The notes below the pieces were generated by a model. That model worked only from the letters and a program-made list of their open reading frames with translations, made no database searches and was not told where the DNA came from. Position numbers and translations under genes: made by a program. Below are positions 1 through 9,800 of a stretch of DNA of 22,157 bases, piece by piece. This DNA is from Smittium mucronatum (lineage: Eukaryota; Kickxellomycota; Harpellomycetes; Harpellales; Legeriomycetaceae), in the NCBI GenBank assembly GCA_001953115.1, contig LSSL01003789.1:1-22157 (forward strand), written 5' to 3'. The stretch's first letter is position 1; each line of letters starts with the position of its first letter.

Positions 1-1257
1 TAGATATTCAATCCTTTCAATCCGCGCTAAAAATAAAAGCCAAAATACTATAATAAATTTAGATTATCATTAAACGGGGTTGTTATGGGCTTCCAATTGG
101 AAATATACATGTATCGATGAAGGACTAACAGAACTCATCAACATATATAGCAAATTTAAGACCTTAAGCGTTAAAAATATGATACAGATGACTAAATAGA
201 CTCATTGGGGATACAAGAAATCAAAAAACGAGAGTGAAATCTAAGTTATAATATTCATTTTTAATTTTTAGCTTAACAATGTAATATCTGTGCTGGCTTG
301 GACACATATTGGTCAAAAGAAATCCATCTAACTCTTACGAGACATAATTCTACTTCAGTTGGACAAAACTTGAAGAAGTTTTGAATTGGATCGACTTTAT
401 TCAGATAGATCCTAACTAATATTAGACCAAAAACCAAATACTCTAGTAGAAAAAATATTAGTTTAATTTTATGGGGGATAAAGATCTAGTTTAATTAATT
501 TGACCGAAGCTTTTTTTTTTATGGGAAATCCATTTCAAAATTAATAAAAAGTTTGATTGAAGCACAAAAGATTGGTTTCTTGTGATACAATGAAATAAGA
601 TATTTAATTTAAGGAAAAAGGAACCATTTTTCAATGGCTTACATCTTTAAAAAAGTTAAACGAGGTAGGGTTAACAACCCCATGTGAAATCTAATACTTT
701 CAAACATCAGGGGGTATTTATGATCTACCGACACAGAAAATAGAGCACAGAACATGTATATTGAATATTCAAATAAAATCTCGTGAAAAAAGTAAAATAC
801 ATCAAAATGTTCTTAAATATCATGTTCAAATCCCGAGACCAGCGAATGAGAATCGTGCATTGGATCATCAAAGCAAATCGCTTAGCGCTTTTAAATGGGC
901 TAAATGTACCCAATCTTTATGGAAAATCTACATTCCACCACCATTAGCCTCATCAGCACAGAACACCAAGTCTTTTTGAATTGTTCTGCATTTATAGATC
1001 AAATCCCCCAATCTTCCCAGATATATCTCTAATCGCTGGTCAAATCCAATAATTCTCCCAGATATATGCTGCATTTATCAAATCTAATCAAATCCTCTAA
1101 TTCCTTCGACTAATCTCGATCTCCTGCAGGTGGTTGGGTGTTTATCAGCTAACAGTGATCTAAATATCTGCTGTCCAATGCGAATGTCTCCAAAAGACAT
1201 TCGACTTGGGGAAATTTTCTTGGTGCTGAGGTGGTGTCATTTTTTGAGTCAATTTCT
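1..1257. other. AT-rich upstream region, no gene seen
   Basis: No convincing coding sequence. The longest open frame, 761-979 on the plus strand (72 codons), has no recognisable motif and an antisense frame of similar length, so I treat it as chance. A short imperfect duplication lies at about 988-1090: phrases such as GCATTTAT, TCAAATC and CCCAGATATAT each occur twice in slightly different order. From about 980 onward the sequence is less AT-rich than the far intergenic DNA, as expected for sequence close to a gene. Confidence 0.5.
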
Positions 1258-1368
1258 AGTCCTAATACGCTAATCTGGTGGTATCACTTTTTATAGTCCT
1301 AATATGTCAATCTGGTGATATCATTTTTTTTAGTCCTAATATGTCAATCTGGTGATATCACTTTAGCG
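1258..1368. repeat. 37-bp tandem repeat, three copies, upstream of the acyltransferase gene
   Basis: Three direct units of exactly 37 bp lie at 1258-1294, 1295-1331 and 1332-1368, each starting AGTCCTAATA. Each holds a form of the 10-bp palindrome GTGATATCAC: perfect at 1352-1361, one mismatch at 1278-1287 (GTGGTATCAC) and one at 1315-1324 (GTGATATCAT). A degenerate relative (GTGGTGTCAT) is at 1231-1240. The array ends about 470 bp before the start codon of the acyltransferase gene, so a role as a binding-site cluster is possible, but this is inference. Confidence 0.9.
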
Positions 1369-1840
1369 GTAAATATTAGCTCCCGATTCTCTCTTTTTTA
1401 AAACGGAGTTTTATTGGTGGGTGTCCCAGAGCATCAGTGCATCAATGCATCGATACACTCTCGTAATTCGCTTCCCTTTTTATTCCCCTGAATTCCTAAT
1501 GACTGCAAATCTGAAATTGTCGGCAACTTGCAAAATATCTCGCTGATATCCATTTTATTGGCTTAATACTGTCACACCTCATTTCTGACTATATTACTTG
1601 ACAATATTCTATTGTAGACGTTTATTTGTTTCATAATATTTTTAGCAGACGCTATTGATCAATATAACCGCTATACTCAATGCAACTATTTATTACCCAC
1701 ATCAGTCAATAACTTTGCTCTTCAGCCATAAATTCAATATAACTTAATCAATTAATCTCTTCTTTGTAAAAATTTATATCCACAGCCTTCTCGTCTTGTT
1801 TTTGATCTTTTTTTATTACTTACCCCAAGCTTCCTAAAAG
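1369..1840 (+). promoter_or_regulatory. Probable promoter and 5' leader of the acyltransferase gene
   Basis: This 472-bp stretch has no gene and leads into the start codon at 1841. The last 60 bp are pyrimidine-rich (runs of CTTCTCG and TTTTTTT), as is common before fungal start sites. The start context CTAAAAG-ATG-G has A at -3. A small cluster of TGCATC-type repeats lies at 1431-1456. No exact TATA box position can be defended. Confidence 0.4.
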
Positions 1841-4345
1841 ATGGAGTATCTCGTTTACGATATCATCCGTTTCTTTTGGATTCAGATAGTTAGCATCTTT
1901 TTCAGAGAAATCGCCCAGGGAAATGCTCACTCCATTCCAAAGGAGGGTCCTGTGATTTTTGTTGTTGCTCCCCATAACAATCAGGTATGTTTCTCTTCAT
2001 CGCCGCTTTTCCCCTTTACTCTTTACTCTTTATCCTTTACATTCCCTTTTAACTTTTATCAATTCTTTATACACAGTTCATCGATCCTCTTATTCTTCTT
2101 AAACATTCGCCCAGACGTGTTTATTTCCTGATCGCCGCTTCCTCTCTCAAAAGAAGTATCATTGGTTTTTATGGCCGTTTGCTCCGTGGGAGTATGTGCT
2201 AACTAATATACTCATTAGCTGTTGTATTTGAATTCTGCTTTTTACTAACGGAAGTTTCTTTGTATTTTATTTAGTTCCAGTCGAGAGAGCCATGGATCAT
2301 AAAATTAAAGGACTAGGCACTATCACTTATTCCCCAAATTCTGAGAACCCTCTTCAAATCCTTGGTCTAAACTCCAAATTTTCCTCCCAGTTTAATGTCG
2401 GCGACCGTATCTCCATTTCAAATGGAAAAGCTCAGCATAAAGTTACTAAAATCGTTTCTGATACCGAACTCCTTATTGACTTCCCAGTAACTTCCACTGA
2501 TGCTCTTACTGCCTTAGCCTCTGAGGGTGGCTGCCCTTACGATAGCGTACCAGCTCTCGATCAAAATAAAATGTACAAGGCTGTTTATGATAGATTAAAT
2601 GCCAATGAATGTATTGGTATTTTCCCTGAAGGCGGTTCTCACGATCAATCAAAGATGCTACCTTTAAAAATCGGAGTCTGTTTAATGGCCCTTGGCGCCT
2701 CTGCCGCTAATCCCAACCTCAAAATTAATATTGTTCCAGCTGGTATGTCTTTTACTTTCTATTTTCACAGTATTATCGCGATCTCCTCTTTCTCCTAGTT
2801 TATCCTATTAGGGTTTTATTTTGTTGTTTTTGCTAAAGTTTCTAAAATTTATTAGGCTTAAATTACTTCCATCCTAGCAAGTTCCGTTCAAGAGCTGTAA
2901 TCGAATTTGGAAACCCTATTCCCATTGATCCCGAGCTCGTTGAAAAATTCAAGCAAGGGGGTGCTCAAAAGCGTGAAGCTTCTAGCGCTCTTTTGGATAC
3001 CATTTCTGAAGCTCTAAAACAGGTCACTCTGAATACCCCTGATAGTGATACTATGCAGCTCATTCACACCTGCCGTAGATTATACAACCCATCAAGACAT
3101 TCAATTTCAATGAGAGATCAAGTTGAGTTGTCTAGAAGATTTGTCAGAGGTTACATGAAACTCAAAGACGATCCTGAAGTTTCCCAAGTCATCGAAAGGG
3201 TCATGGATTACAAGAAGGAACTCGAATATCTTGGAATCCGCGATCATCAAGTATCTAAGCTCCATATGAACCGTTTTGATGCCTTGGCACTGCTGGTTTG
3301 GCGTTTAATTTGGCTTTTACTAACTGGTTCAGTTGCACTTTCTGGCGCCATATTGAACCTTCCTATTTTTATCATAGCTAAGACTGTTGCTAGCATCAAA
3401 GCTAAGCAGGCTCTTGCAGCTTCAACCGTTAAACTCAAAGCCAACGATGTTGTTGCCACCTGGAAAGTTCTTGTTGCTCTCGTCTTCATTCCAACTCTCT
3501 ACAATTTATACGCCTTATTGTACGCGTTTTATGCTAGGGACTTTGTATTTCTATTTTTCTTGGTCCCCTCACCCAATTCTAGTTTCATCTTTTGTTACAT
3601 GCAAGGCTTGATTTTAGCTACCGTAATCAGTATGGCTTCGTTGAGCTTTGGAGAGCGAGCCATGGATATTCTAAAGTCACTTAAACCGCTGATTGCTGTT
3701 ATTGCCAACTCGGATGATTCTACCAAAAAAATCATTGCTGAAAGAGAGGATTTATCAAACACCATAACTCAACTAGTCAATGAACTTGGACCTCAACTTT
3801 ATCCCGAGTACTTTAACAAAGTTCGCAAATCTGAGGACCAGAAGAATGATTCTTCTCTTAGAAAGCGCAATTCCAACAAAGGTGATAAGGATACTACATC
3901 TGATGACGAAAAACCAACTGCATCTAGGTTTTCCATACCTTCAATTACTCCCAAGTTTTTGTCAAGTATTAGTAGTGTTTCTTCTATTGATTTTTTGGGA
4001 ACTGGAACCAGCAAGAGGCGATTGTCTCGAAAGTACAAAGGTATTGCTCCTCCAGCTGATTCCAATCAAGACTCTTCAGAAATCAAGCCTGGATATTTGT
4101 CCCGGCTGTTTAACATATCAAACATGTTCCAGGTAGACTGGTTTGGTAACAGCCAGGACAGCAATATGACTGAGCTTGCCGATTACAAAGAATCTTTGAA
4201 ATATTCTAACGTATTTACTTCAACTGACGAAGAAAATGCGTTAAGCAGTGCTTCCCACTCTAGGAATAGCAGTGTTGATTCAAGCTCTGGTGCTGATATT
4301 TCAAAGACATTGGGTATGAGCCCATTAACACCTGCTGATAAATAA
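1841..4345 (+). CDS. GPT2/SCT1: Glycerol-3-phosphate O-acyltransferase, fungal Gpt2/Sct1 type (4 exons, 738 aa)
   Basis: Exons are 1841-1984, 2077-2191, 2275-2742 and 2856-4345; joined they encode 738 aa, close to the ~740-760 aa of yeast Gpt2 and Sct1. The enzyme transfers a fatty acyl group from acyl-CoA to the sn-1 position of glycerol-3-phosphate (family knowledge: also dihydroxyacetone phosphate), giving lysophosphatidic acid, the first step of phospholipid and triacylglycerol synthesis at the ER. Visible PlsC-type motifs: catalytic box PHNNQFID (His45, Asp51); GIPVERA (86-92); FPEGGSHD (203-210), the glycerol-3-phosphate-binding block; and VPAGLNYFHPSKFRSRAV (240-257). Hydrophobic membrane segments lie at about 385-416, 441-478 and 485-505. 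The tail from about 568 is rich in Ser, Lys and Asp and looks disordered, a likely phosphorylation region. The start is the first Met; the family's extra N-terminal residues are missing but are poorly conserved. Which of the two yeast paralogues it matches best cannot be told from this. Confidence 0.95.
1985..2076 (+). other. Intron 1 of the acyltransferase gene
   Basis: A 92-nt phase-0 intron from GTATGT to ACACAG, with a TTTTAAC branch-like site at 2047-2053. It interrupts the catalytic box: exon 1 ends ...PHNNQ and exon 2 begins FIDP. Confidence 0.93.
2192..2274 (+). other. Intron 2 of the acyltransferase gene
   Basis: An 83-nt phase-1 intron from GTATGT to TTTAG with a perfect TACTAAC branch site at 2243-2249. 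Removal joins A + TT as Ile and gives the family motif GIPVERA. Confidence 0.93.
2743..2855 (+). other. Intron 3 of the acyltransferase gene
   Basis: A 113-nt phase-1 intron from GTATGT to ATTAG. Removal joins G + GC as Gly and restores VPAGLNYF, the conserved fourth acyltransferase block. A second AG at 2876 would leave out residues that match the family. Confidence 0.92.
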
Positions 4346-4398
4346 ACTTTTTTAAAAAAAATTAATCGTTATATCTTTAAAATATATTTTTTGCCTAC

Positions 4399-4404
4399 AA
4401 TAAA
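4399..4404 (+). terminator. Poly(A)-like signal, acyltransferase side
   Basis: AATAAA about 54 nt past the acyltransferase stop codon, within the 137-bp convergent spacer 4346-4482. The spacer is AT-rich throughout and has no other feature. The function is inferred from position; AATAAA is frequent by chance in such DNA. Confidence 0.4.
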
Positions 4405-4444
4405 TCTGATTCTTTTGAAAATTAACATTAATCTTTTGATACAA

Positions 4445-4450
4445 TTTATT
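4445..4450 (-). terminator. Poly(A)-like signal, TEN1 side
   Basis: TTTATT on the plus strand is AATAAA on the minus strand, 33 nt past the TEN1 stop codon. Position fits a 3'-end signal; by motif alone it is weak. Confidence 0.4.
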
Positions 4451-4482
4451 TATATGATATTGTTATCCAATTTGTATTTGGA

Positions 4483-5013
4483 TTATGTATTGGAATACTT
4501 TGACAAATATTCTCTTTGCTTTTCAATTGCCTTATAGTAGATTTCCGGATCCAAGCCATTCACGTCACTGACGGTGTTGGCTTGCAAATACAAGTCAAAT
4601 TCGTTGTCCTTGCAAACCGTTCCGATAATAAAATACAAGTTATCTATGTTCAGCAGGTCTGGTCGAATCAAATCGGTCTTTACTATTAAAAATCTATCCA
4701 TGGACTTGTAGGTGCCAGGAACCGTGGAGGATTCGGTGAGAGGATCGACGACAGTAGTAATCTCGTTTACAGGAGAAATATCCACTATTCTGTTTAAATG
4801 GCGTATAATGCATAATTTATCAGTGTATAAAGCAAAATAACCAAATGAACATGCAAATGAAGTAGAAGGAAAGGATAGAAGTGAACAAATGCTTTACAGT
4901 GCCAAAATTCTTATAGTCCTCCCAACATATCCAGTGGCTTGAGCTGAAGGGGAAGATTGCTGCTGACTCTTCAGCAACTCGGTGATTGATACTGGAATTC
5001 CAAAATCACCCAT
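4483..5013 (-). CDS. TEN1: CST telomere-capping complex subunit Ten1 (2 exons, 140 aa)
   Basis: Exon 1 is 5013-4898 (ATG at 5013-5011) and exon 2 is 4789-4483 (TAA at 4485-4483), giving 140 aa; human TEN1 is 123 aa and fission-yeast Ten1 about 100 aa. Ten1 is a single OB-fold protein that binds Stn1 and, in the CST complex, protects telomere ends and helps lagging-strand fill-in. Visible evidence: a small beta-rich protein beginning PVSITELL (7-14), then GRTIRILALIVDI (31-43) as the first OB strands, FLIVKTDLI (72-80), NLYFIIGTV (89-97), and a C-terminal helix KAIEKQREYL (125-134). The last three blocks line up in order and spacing with the human protein as I recall it (V-x-T-x-L..., SLYIVLGEL, QAIREQRLY). 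An in-frame TAG at 5055-5053 with no ATG between supports this start. Residues 44-71 look like a longer loop. The sequence is divergent, so identity rests on pattern, not on a search. Confidence 0.85.
4790..4897 (-). other. Intron of TEN1
   Basis: A 108-nt phase-2 intron on the minus strand, from GTAAAG at 4897 to AAACAG at 4790, with a CTGAT branch-like site about 30 nt before the acceptor. Joining CT + A gives Leu39 and keeps one frame across both exons. Without splicing, exon 1 stops at once (the donor GT forms a TAA: CTG TAA). Confidence 0.85.
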
Positions 5014-5326
5014 CGCGATTAATAGCTCATCAACTAGTTTTATTAACTTTTTCTAGGGAAATCAAATATATAGTCTAATGGGTAAGATTTCGAGGAAGAA
5101 AGGAACCGCGCTGATTTCGGATAATTTTATTGGACAATATTTTTCTGCATTAAAGCCAATAGATGCTATTTTGATGAATCAAACCCATTATTACTAAACC
5201 AATTAAAGCCTATAGAGTCAATTTTATACTCACACTTTTCACTATACTGGAGATTCCTAAACAGACCTGACATTTTACGGTAAGCTTCTTGTTTCCTTTT
5301 TAATAAAAATGGTTGGCGTTAATCTA
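5014..5326. other. Presumed TEN1 upstream region, no other feature seen
   Basis: This 313-bp AT-rich stretch separates the TEN1 start from the inverted-repeat element. The TEN1 promoter should lie here. No tandem repeat, RNA gene or coding frame is visible. Confidence 0.4.
5019..5030 (-). promoter_or_regulatory. Three-codon upstream ORF before TEN1
   Basis: On the minus strand ATG AGC TAT TAA (5030-5019) ends 5 nt before the TEN1 start codon at 5013. If the mRNA starts upstream of 5030, scanning ribosomes would meet it first, which could lower TEN1 translation. The transcript start is unknown, so the role is inference. Confidence 0.35.
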
Positions 5327-5450
5327 TCGACACAATTTTGAATAAATAGTCAGAATCTGGAAAATTCCGCAAAATCTGGGAAACTTTGACAGATTACATT
5401 TTTAGAGCCATATTTACCAATGAAAACTGATAAAATTCCGCAAACTTATT
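5327..5450 (+). repeat. Left arm of long terminal inverted repeat
   Basis: Begins TCGACA and pairs with 6681-6803 in reverse complement, at roughly 90% identity with one single-base gap. Contains the 10-mer AAAATTCCGC twice (5361-5370 and 5432-5441), a subterminal repeat of the sort that binds transposases in other families. Confidence 0.92.
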
Positions 5451-6399
5451 ATCAAATTTTATCATTGGATAAAATATCATCATATATATTTTATTAGTCA
5501 GTTTCAATAATTGTAAATAAATTGTTGATGCATTGTTAATCAATATCGTTGGATATAAATAAATGCGTTTTTAATCTATAAGTCGTAGGCTTAAAAAATA
5601 TATATGTGTGCAACGGTAACTTGTAAATGGGGGATGGGTTTTTGGGTTAAAAAGGGTAGTTTATCTCGTCCAAAAAATACTATTAAAACTTAGAGATCGA
5701 ATTTTTATTCTTAAAAACACTGATTAGAGTAAATCGAAATAACACAAGATGCCTTCTTTATCGTCATAACAACCAAAATACCCTAGTAAAACTAGAAATA
5801 AAATTAGAGTTCATCCACAAATCTTTTAGTTTTATATCTCAAGAAAATGAGGAGTAGACTTATTTATTTTATAATATTTGAGGCATTAAATATCTTTTTT
5901 GTGTATTTCTTATCCTTTCATCTAGAAAATTACCGACATAAAGGCATTAATAAAATCTCGTATTCACCCGCTTCTCCCTATTTTTCTATTTATAAGTTAA
6001 GCCAAACGCTCTTAGTCTAATAATTGGCTTTTGGTTTAGTTATTGAGAGTATTATTTGACCTTAAATAAATATGGTACTAGAACTATGCATTAAAACACC
6101 TTAATAACATAAAAAAATTAAGTATTGCTTACATTTCCTTGATAAATCTTGAAATAAAAAGTATTTTTCCTAATAAAAGCTTTAAAAATAAAACCAATCT
6201 CTCATTATTGAAAAAATTATTACTTTTACGTGGGTTTTTTTATTTTTTTCGAAAAACAGTTTTAATTTAGGACTAATCCGTTTATTAAAAAAAAACTAAA
6301 AAATTTTAGCCCTTTATTCCCAAAAACTGTTTTTACATCACTTTTTAACTTTCAAAATATGAAAATAACTTATATTCACATTAAAAATCTCAAACAAAC

Positions 6400-6536
6400 T
6401 TTGAAAATATGTCTCAACTTCATATATTGAAAACTAAATGGTTTGAAAATATGCATATGCTTCATGTATTGAAAACTAAATGATTTGGAAATATGCCTCA
6501 GCTTCATATATTGAAATCTAAATGATTTGGAAATAC
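6400..6536. repeat. 42-bp minisatellite inside the inverted-repeat element
   Basis: Units at 6400-6441, 6442-6483 and 6484-6525 plus an 11-base partial copy to 6536. Each begins TTTGRAAATATG and contains TTCATRTATTGAAA. The period is a multiple of three, and one frame is open across a unit until TGA at the end of units 2 and 3, so a coding origin cannot be ruled out but is not supported. Confidence 0.9.
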
Positions 6537-6680
6537 TTTAGATGCAAAAATTATTATAAAAAACCGAACTTTAAATTTGAAAACTGTATATAGTTCAATG
6601 TTGACGAGTTAATGATCCCACTTTAGTGTAAAGATTTACACGGAATAATACAAATAATAACAATCAATCATTATTCAACA

Positions 6681-6803
6681 AATAAGCTGCGGAATTTTAT
6701 CAGTTTTCATTGGTAAATATGACTTTAAAAATGTAATCTGTCGAAATTTCCCAGATTTTGCGGAATTTTCCTGTTTCTGTCTATTTATTCCAGATTCTGT
6801 CGA
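6681..6803 (-). repeat. Right arm of long terminal inverted repeat
   Basis: Reverse complement of the left arm. Read inward from 6803 it begins TCGACAGAATCTGG and also carries two copies of AAAATTCCGC. Most mismatches lie in the outer 40 bp. Confidence 0.92.
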
Positions 6804-9800
6804 GAAAAAGCATTTAGCCTTTGTAATACTATGTTTTTTATTCGCTTAATATATTAGATGTATCAAATAATAATTGCGAGAAATCGAAAGCAAGAATATG
6901 CGATATTCTTTTCAAGACCAGATTTTTTTTACGGACGAAATACATTTTTCCGCAGTTTTAATAATAATAATGCAAAATTTAGCAAATTTGCACAGAACTA
7001 CTCTTATTTAAACGAATTTACATTTTAACCAATTATTGCTGAAATAAATCTAAATATTTAGCACATTTAAGTTCTGATAAGCTTCTTGGCCAAATTTGGT
7101 TATTTATTGGGCTGCTTTACACTAAACTATTTCAAGTTATACGCTGGTAACAATTTAATATAAATTTAGTGTTAAGTTAGAATTTATTCCCCAATGAAAA
7201 TAAATAAAATATTATGTGCAAAATTAGTAATTTTTTCATCGAATTGATTGGAAGAAACTATAAAAATGTGCAAATTATTGTAAAACTGTGCAAGTTGGTG
7301 AAATTTCTTGCAAATAGGTCATATTATAAATGTGTTTTTGTAAAAGTGTGAAGTTATTCAACGTCCTTTTTTTTACAATATAAACCACTAACTAAAATTG
7401 AATAAATATAATATTCAAACCAATAAAAATGGAACTTTTTACTAGTTCTAATAAATTTCCGATAGAAGATTTCTTTTTGTGGTTTCGATTCCAAACTACC
7501 CAATAAAAATGTTTATTTTTAAATGTCAAGTTTTCCAAATTAGCAAAGCTTTAAAAGTTTGTAGAAAAATCATTGAAATCAAAATGAATCTTCTAAATAT
7601 GGTGTCAGGGCTGAAGATTTACGGGAAATTTTGCCTAATTTTTAAACCTATTAAAATTATGTATTTAAAAAATTCCGTCCTGTAAAAACAAAGTATTTCA
7701 GCACAAAAATTCATATTTTTGTCAACTTTTCAATATTGAAATTTTATTGGAAAAAAACTAGGATAAATATCTTGATAAATTGAGTATGTTTTCAGTCACT
7801 TTACCCTCAAATAATCCTTTTCTAAATAAAATTTGGAAAAAATGAGACCTAATAAGAAAAAATTCAATTCAATTCAGTGAAAGTGTGACCAAACATAATT
7901 TAAATAGATCTCAATTCAAAAAAATAAATTCGATTGGAAGAAAATACTTTAATTTAAAAAAATGCTAAAATGAATACGAATTAGATGAGCAAGTTATGTT
8001 AAAAGTAAATTGGAATTCAAAAAAAATTAATATGGATTTGTAGAAATTTAAAATTCCATAGGTTCCTAAATTTGATCTTTTGTTCCATTTTAAGGATATG
8101 GAGTAACAAAAGTAAATCCATTCAGATTTTTTAGTTTTTCCTATATTAATTTAGGTTAGCTGATAAAACTCGCTCAAATTGTATCATATCCGGACAAATT
8201 GTTTCAAGTGCTGTCAATTTGTATTGGAATTGGTCATAACGTATTTCTTGTGGTCAAATTATATCGTTCTCTAATAAAAATCTGTCAATTTTATTAATTG
8301 AATTCCCAAAAAAAAAATTTTTTTTTGAATTTAAACAGAAAAAATACTATCCAATAAAACCAGACAATATTATAAATAAAATTCCCTTTAAAAAAAAAAA
8401 ATCAAAAAAAAAAACCAGACATATTTATTTCTCAAAGATTTTCAATACATTTCATAATAAGCTAAATAATTCAATATCTCTTTATTATAACAAGAAACGT
8501 TCATTTTTTGTGTATATAATCTTGAAAACAACAAAGAGCCCCGAGTTATAAAAATATAATCTCTAGAAGACATAAGCGAACGTTCCGGGGAATATAAAGC
8601 CAAAAATAAGTAAATTAAACCCCATTGGAATATCAAGTCTTTTTTATTCATAGATCTATTACAAATTTTTTTTTATTAAATAAACTGCGTCATTCAAACA
8701 ATTAATCATTTTTCCTTGTTAGAAAATAGCCCAAGATAAGGTTTCTACCAATTTAAACTTTAAATAAGTCTCTTTTAACCATTCAAAAATAAAAACAATT
8801 TATCCGGAGTCCAATAGAAAAGATGTTTGGTTCCCAGGGAATTCTTATAAGATCAATGAGGTTAACAACCAATCTAATAATGAATTTTTTTAAAAAAGTA
8901 CAAGAGAAAGTAGATTTATAAATGAAATTTTAATGAATGGCTAAAAGATGGTACGTATATTGTCTTGGTATCATTGGTATGTCTACTCGGATTATGAAGT
9001 TTTTATTTACATCTTTGATCCCTTTAGAAGACCTAAAACAATTTACAGTTTCGTATGTATAATTTTATCCAAAGCATTTTATCAATATTTACGTTTTTTT
9101 TTTTCATTAATAAGAATATATCTGACCTAAAGGTTTATGCTTTTCTGATTTTTACTTTTCGTATTTTTTGAAATATAATATTTTCTAGTTTTTACAATTA
9201 CCAAGTTTAGTTATTACCAACCAAATCCAATAACTTGATCTATTATAAAAATTTTGCTATTTGATAGGACTTATATATTTCAAATATACTGTAAATGCAG
9301 TTTATTGAAAAAATCAATCGATGAAAATTAATCAACCCAGTAAATTAATAACATACGTAAAATATTTCATTTTATTGGTTAATATTAGTAGGATGCATGC
9401 TTTCCCAAAAAGGTAAGTAGACAGATTTTTATTTCTAAATTATAAAATTTGACCAGAAAATACATTTCTACCTTAAATTTAGTATTTTTGAATTGTATAT
9501 TTAATTCATTTATATTTTTTATTTTTTTTTAAATGAATATACTTTTCTTCGCATCAAATTATCTTATTTTTTAACTGCTCTCACCTTTTCCAAGTTAAAT
9601 TAAATTTTATTTAGAATCCACATTTCTAGAAATTAAATTAGAAAAAAGGAATCGTTTCTAAGTCAAGTATTGAGGGTGGAAGATTTATTTAGGACAAATT
9701 CAGCTAAATAAGCAATTTTTAAAATTAAAAATTTCAAAAAAAAAAAAAATCTAGAGATAATTTACTCTATATAAAACTCTATTTTTGATTTTTAAATTTC

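Larger units (their letters stand above)
5327..6803. mobile_element. Non-autonomous element with long terminal inverted repeats (about 1.48 kb)
   Basis: Two arms, 5327-5450 and 6681-6803, are inverted copies of each other; by hand about 112 of 124 aligned positions agree. They enclose about 1.23 kb of AT-rich DNA with no coding frame. Long TIRs with an empty interior are typical of MITE-like or foldback derivatives of DNA transposons, with Mutator-like elements the best-known long-TIR class. I see no clear target-site duplication beside the arms (ATCTA before, GAAAA after), so the family is unassigned and the true ends may lie a few bases away. The arms end about 310 bp from the TEN1 start. 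Confidence 0.8.

Noticed and set aside
818..845. TTCAAATCCC resembling a tRNA T-loop
   Set aside because: The flanking bases do not form a T stem, and no acceptor stem, D arm or anticodon arm can be built upstream.
761..979. 72-codon plus-strand frame upstream of the acyltransferase gene
   Set aside because: No motif, no splice signals giving a longer product, and an antisense frame of similar length over the same DNA.
3247..4136. Additional frames on both strands within 3247-4136
   Set aside because: They lie inside exon 4 of the acyltransferase, whose translation matches the family throughout; these are shadow frames.
6400..6536. Possible CRISPR array
   Set aside because: Units are contiguous 42-bp copies without unique spacers, in eukaryotic intron-bearing DNA.
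669..8870. GGTTAACAACC at both 669-679 and 8860-8870
   Set aside because: An 11-base match with a tiny hairpin; surrounding sequence differs and there is no further structure.
7479..9130. Frames 7479-7685 (+), 8442-8651 (-) and 8948-9130 (+)
   Set aside because: 60-69 residues of low-complexity AT-driven composition with no motif and no neighbouring exons that extend them.
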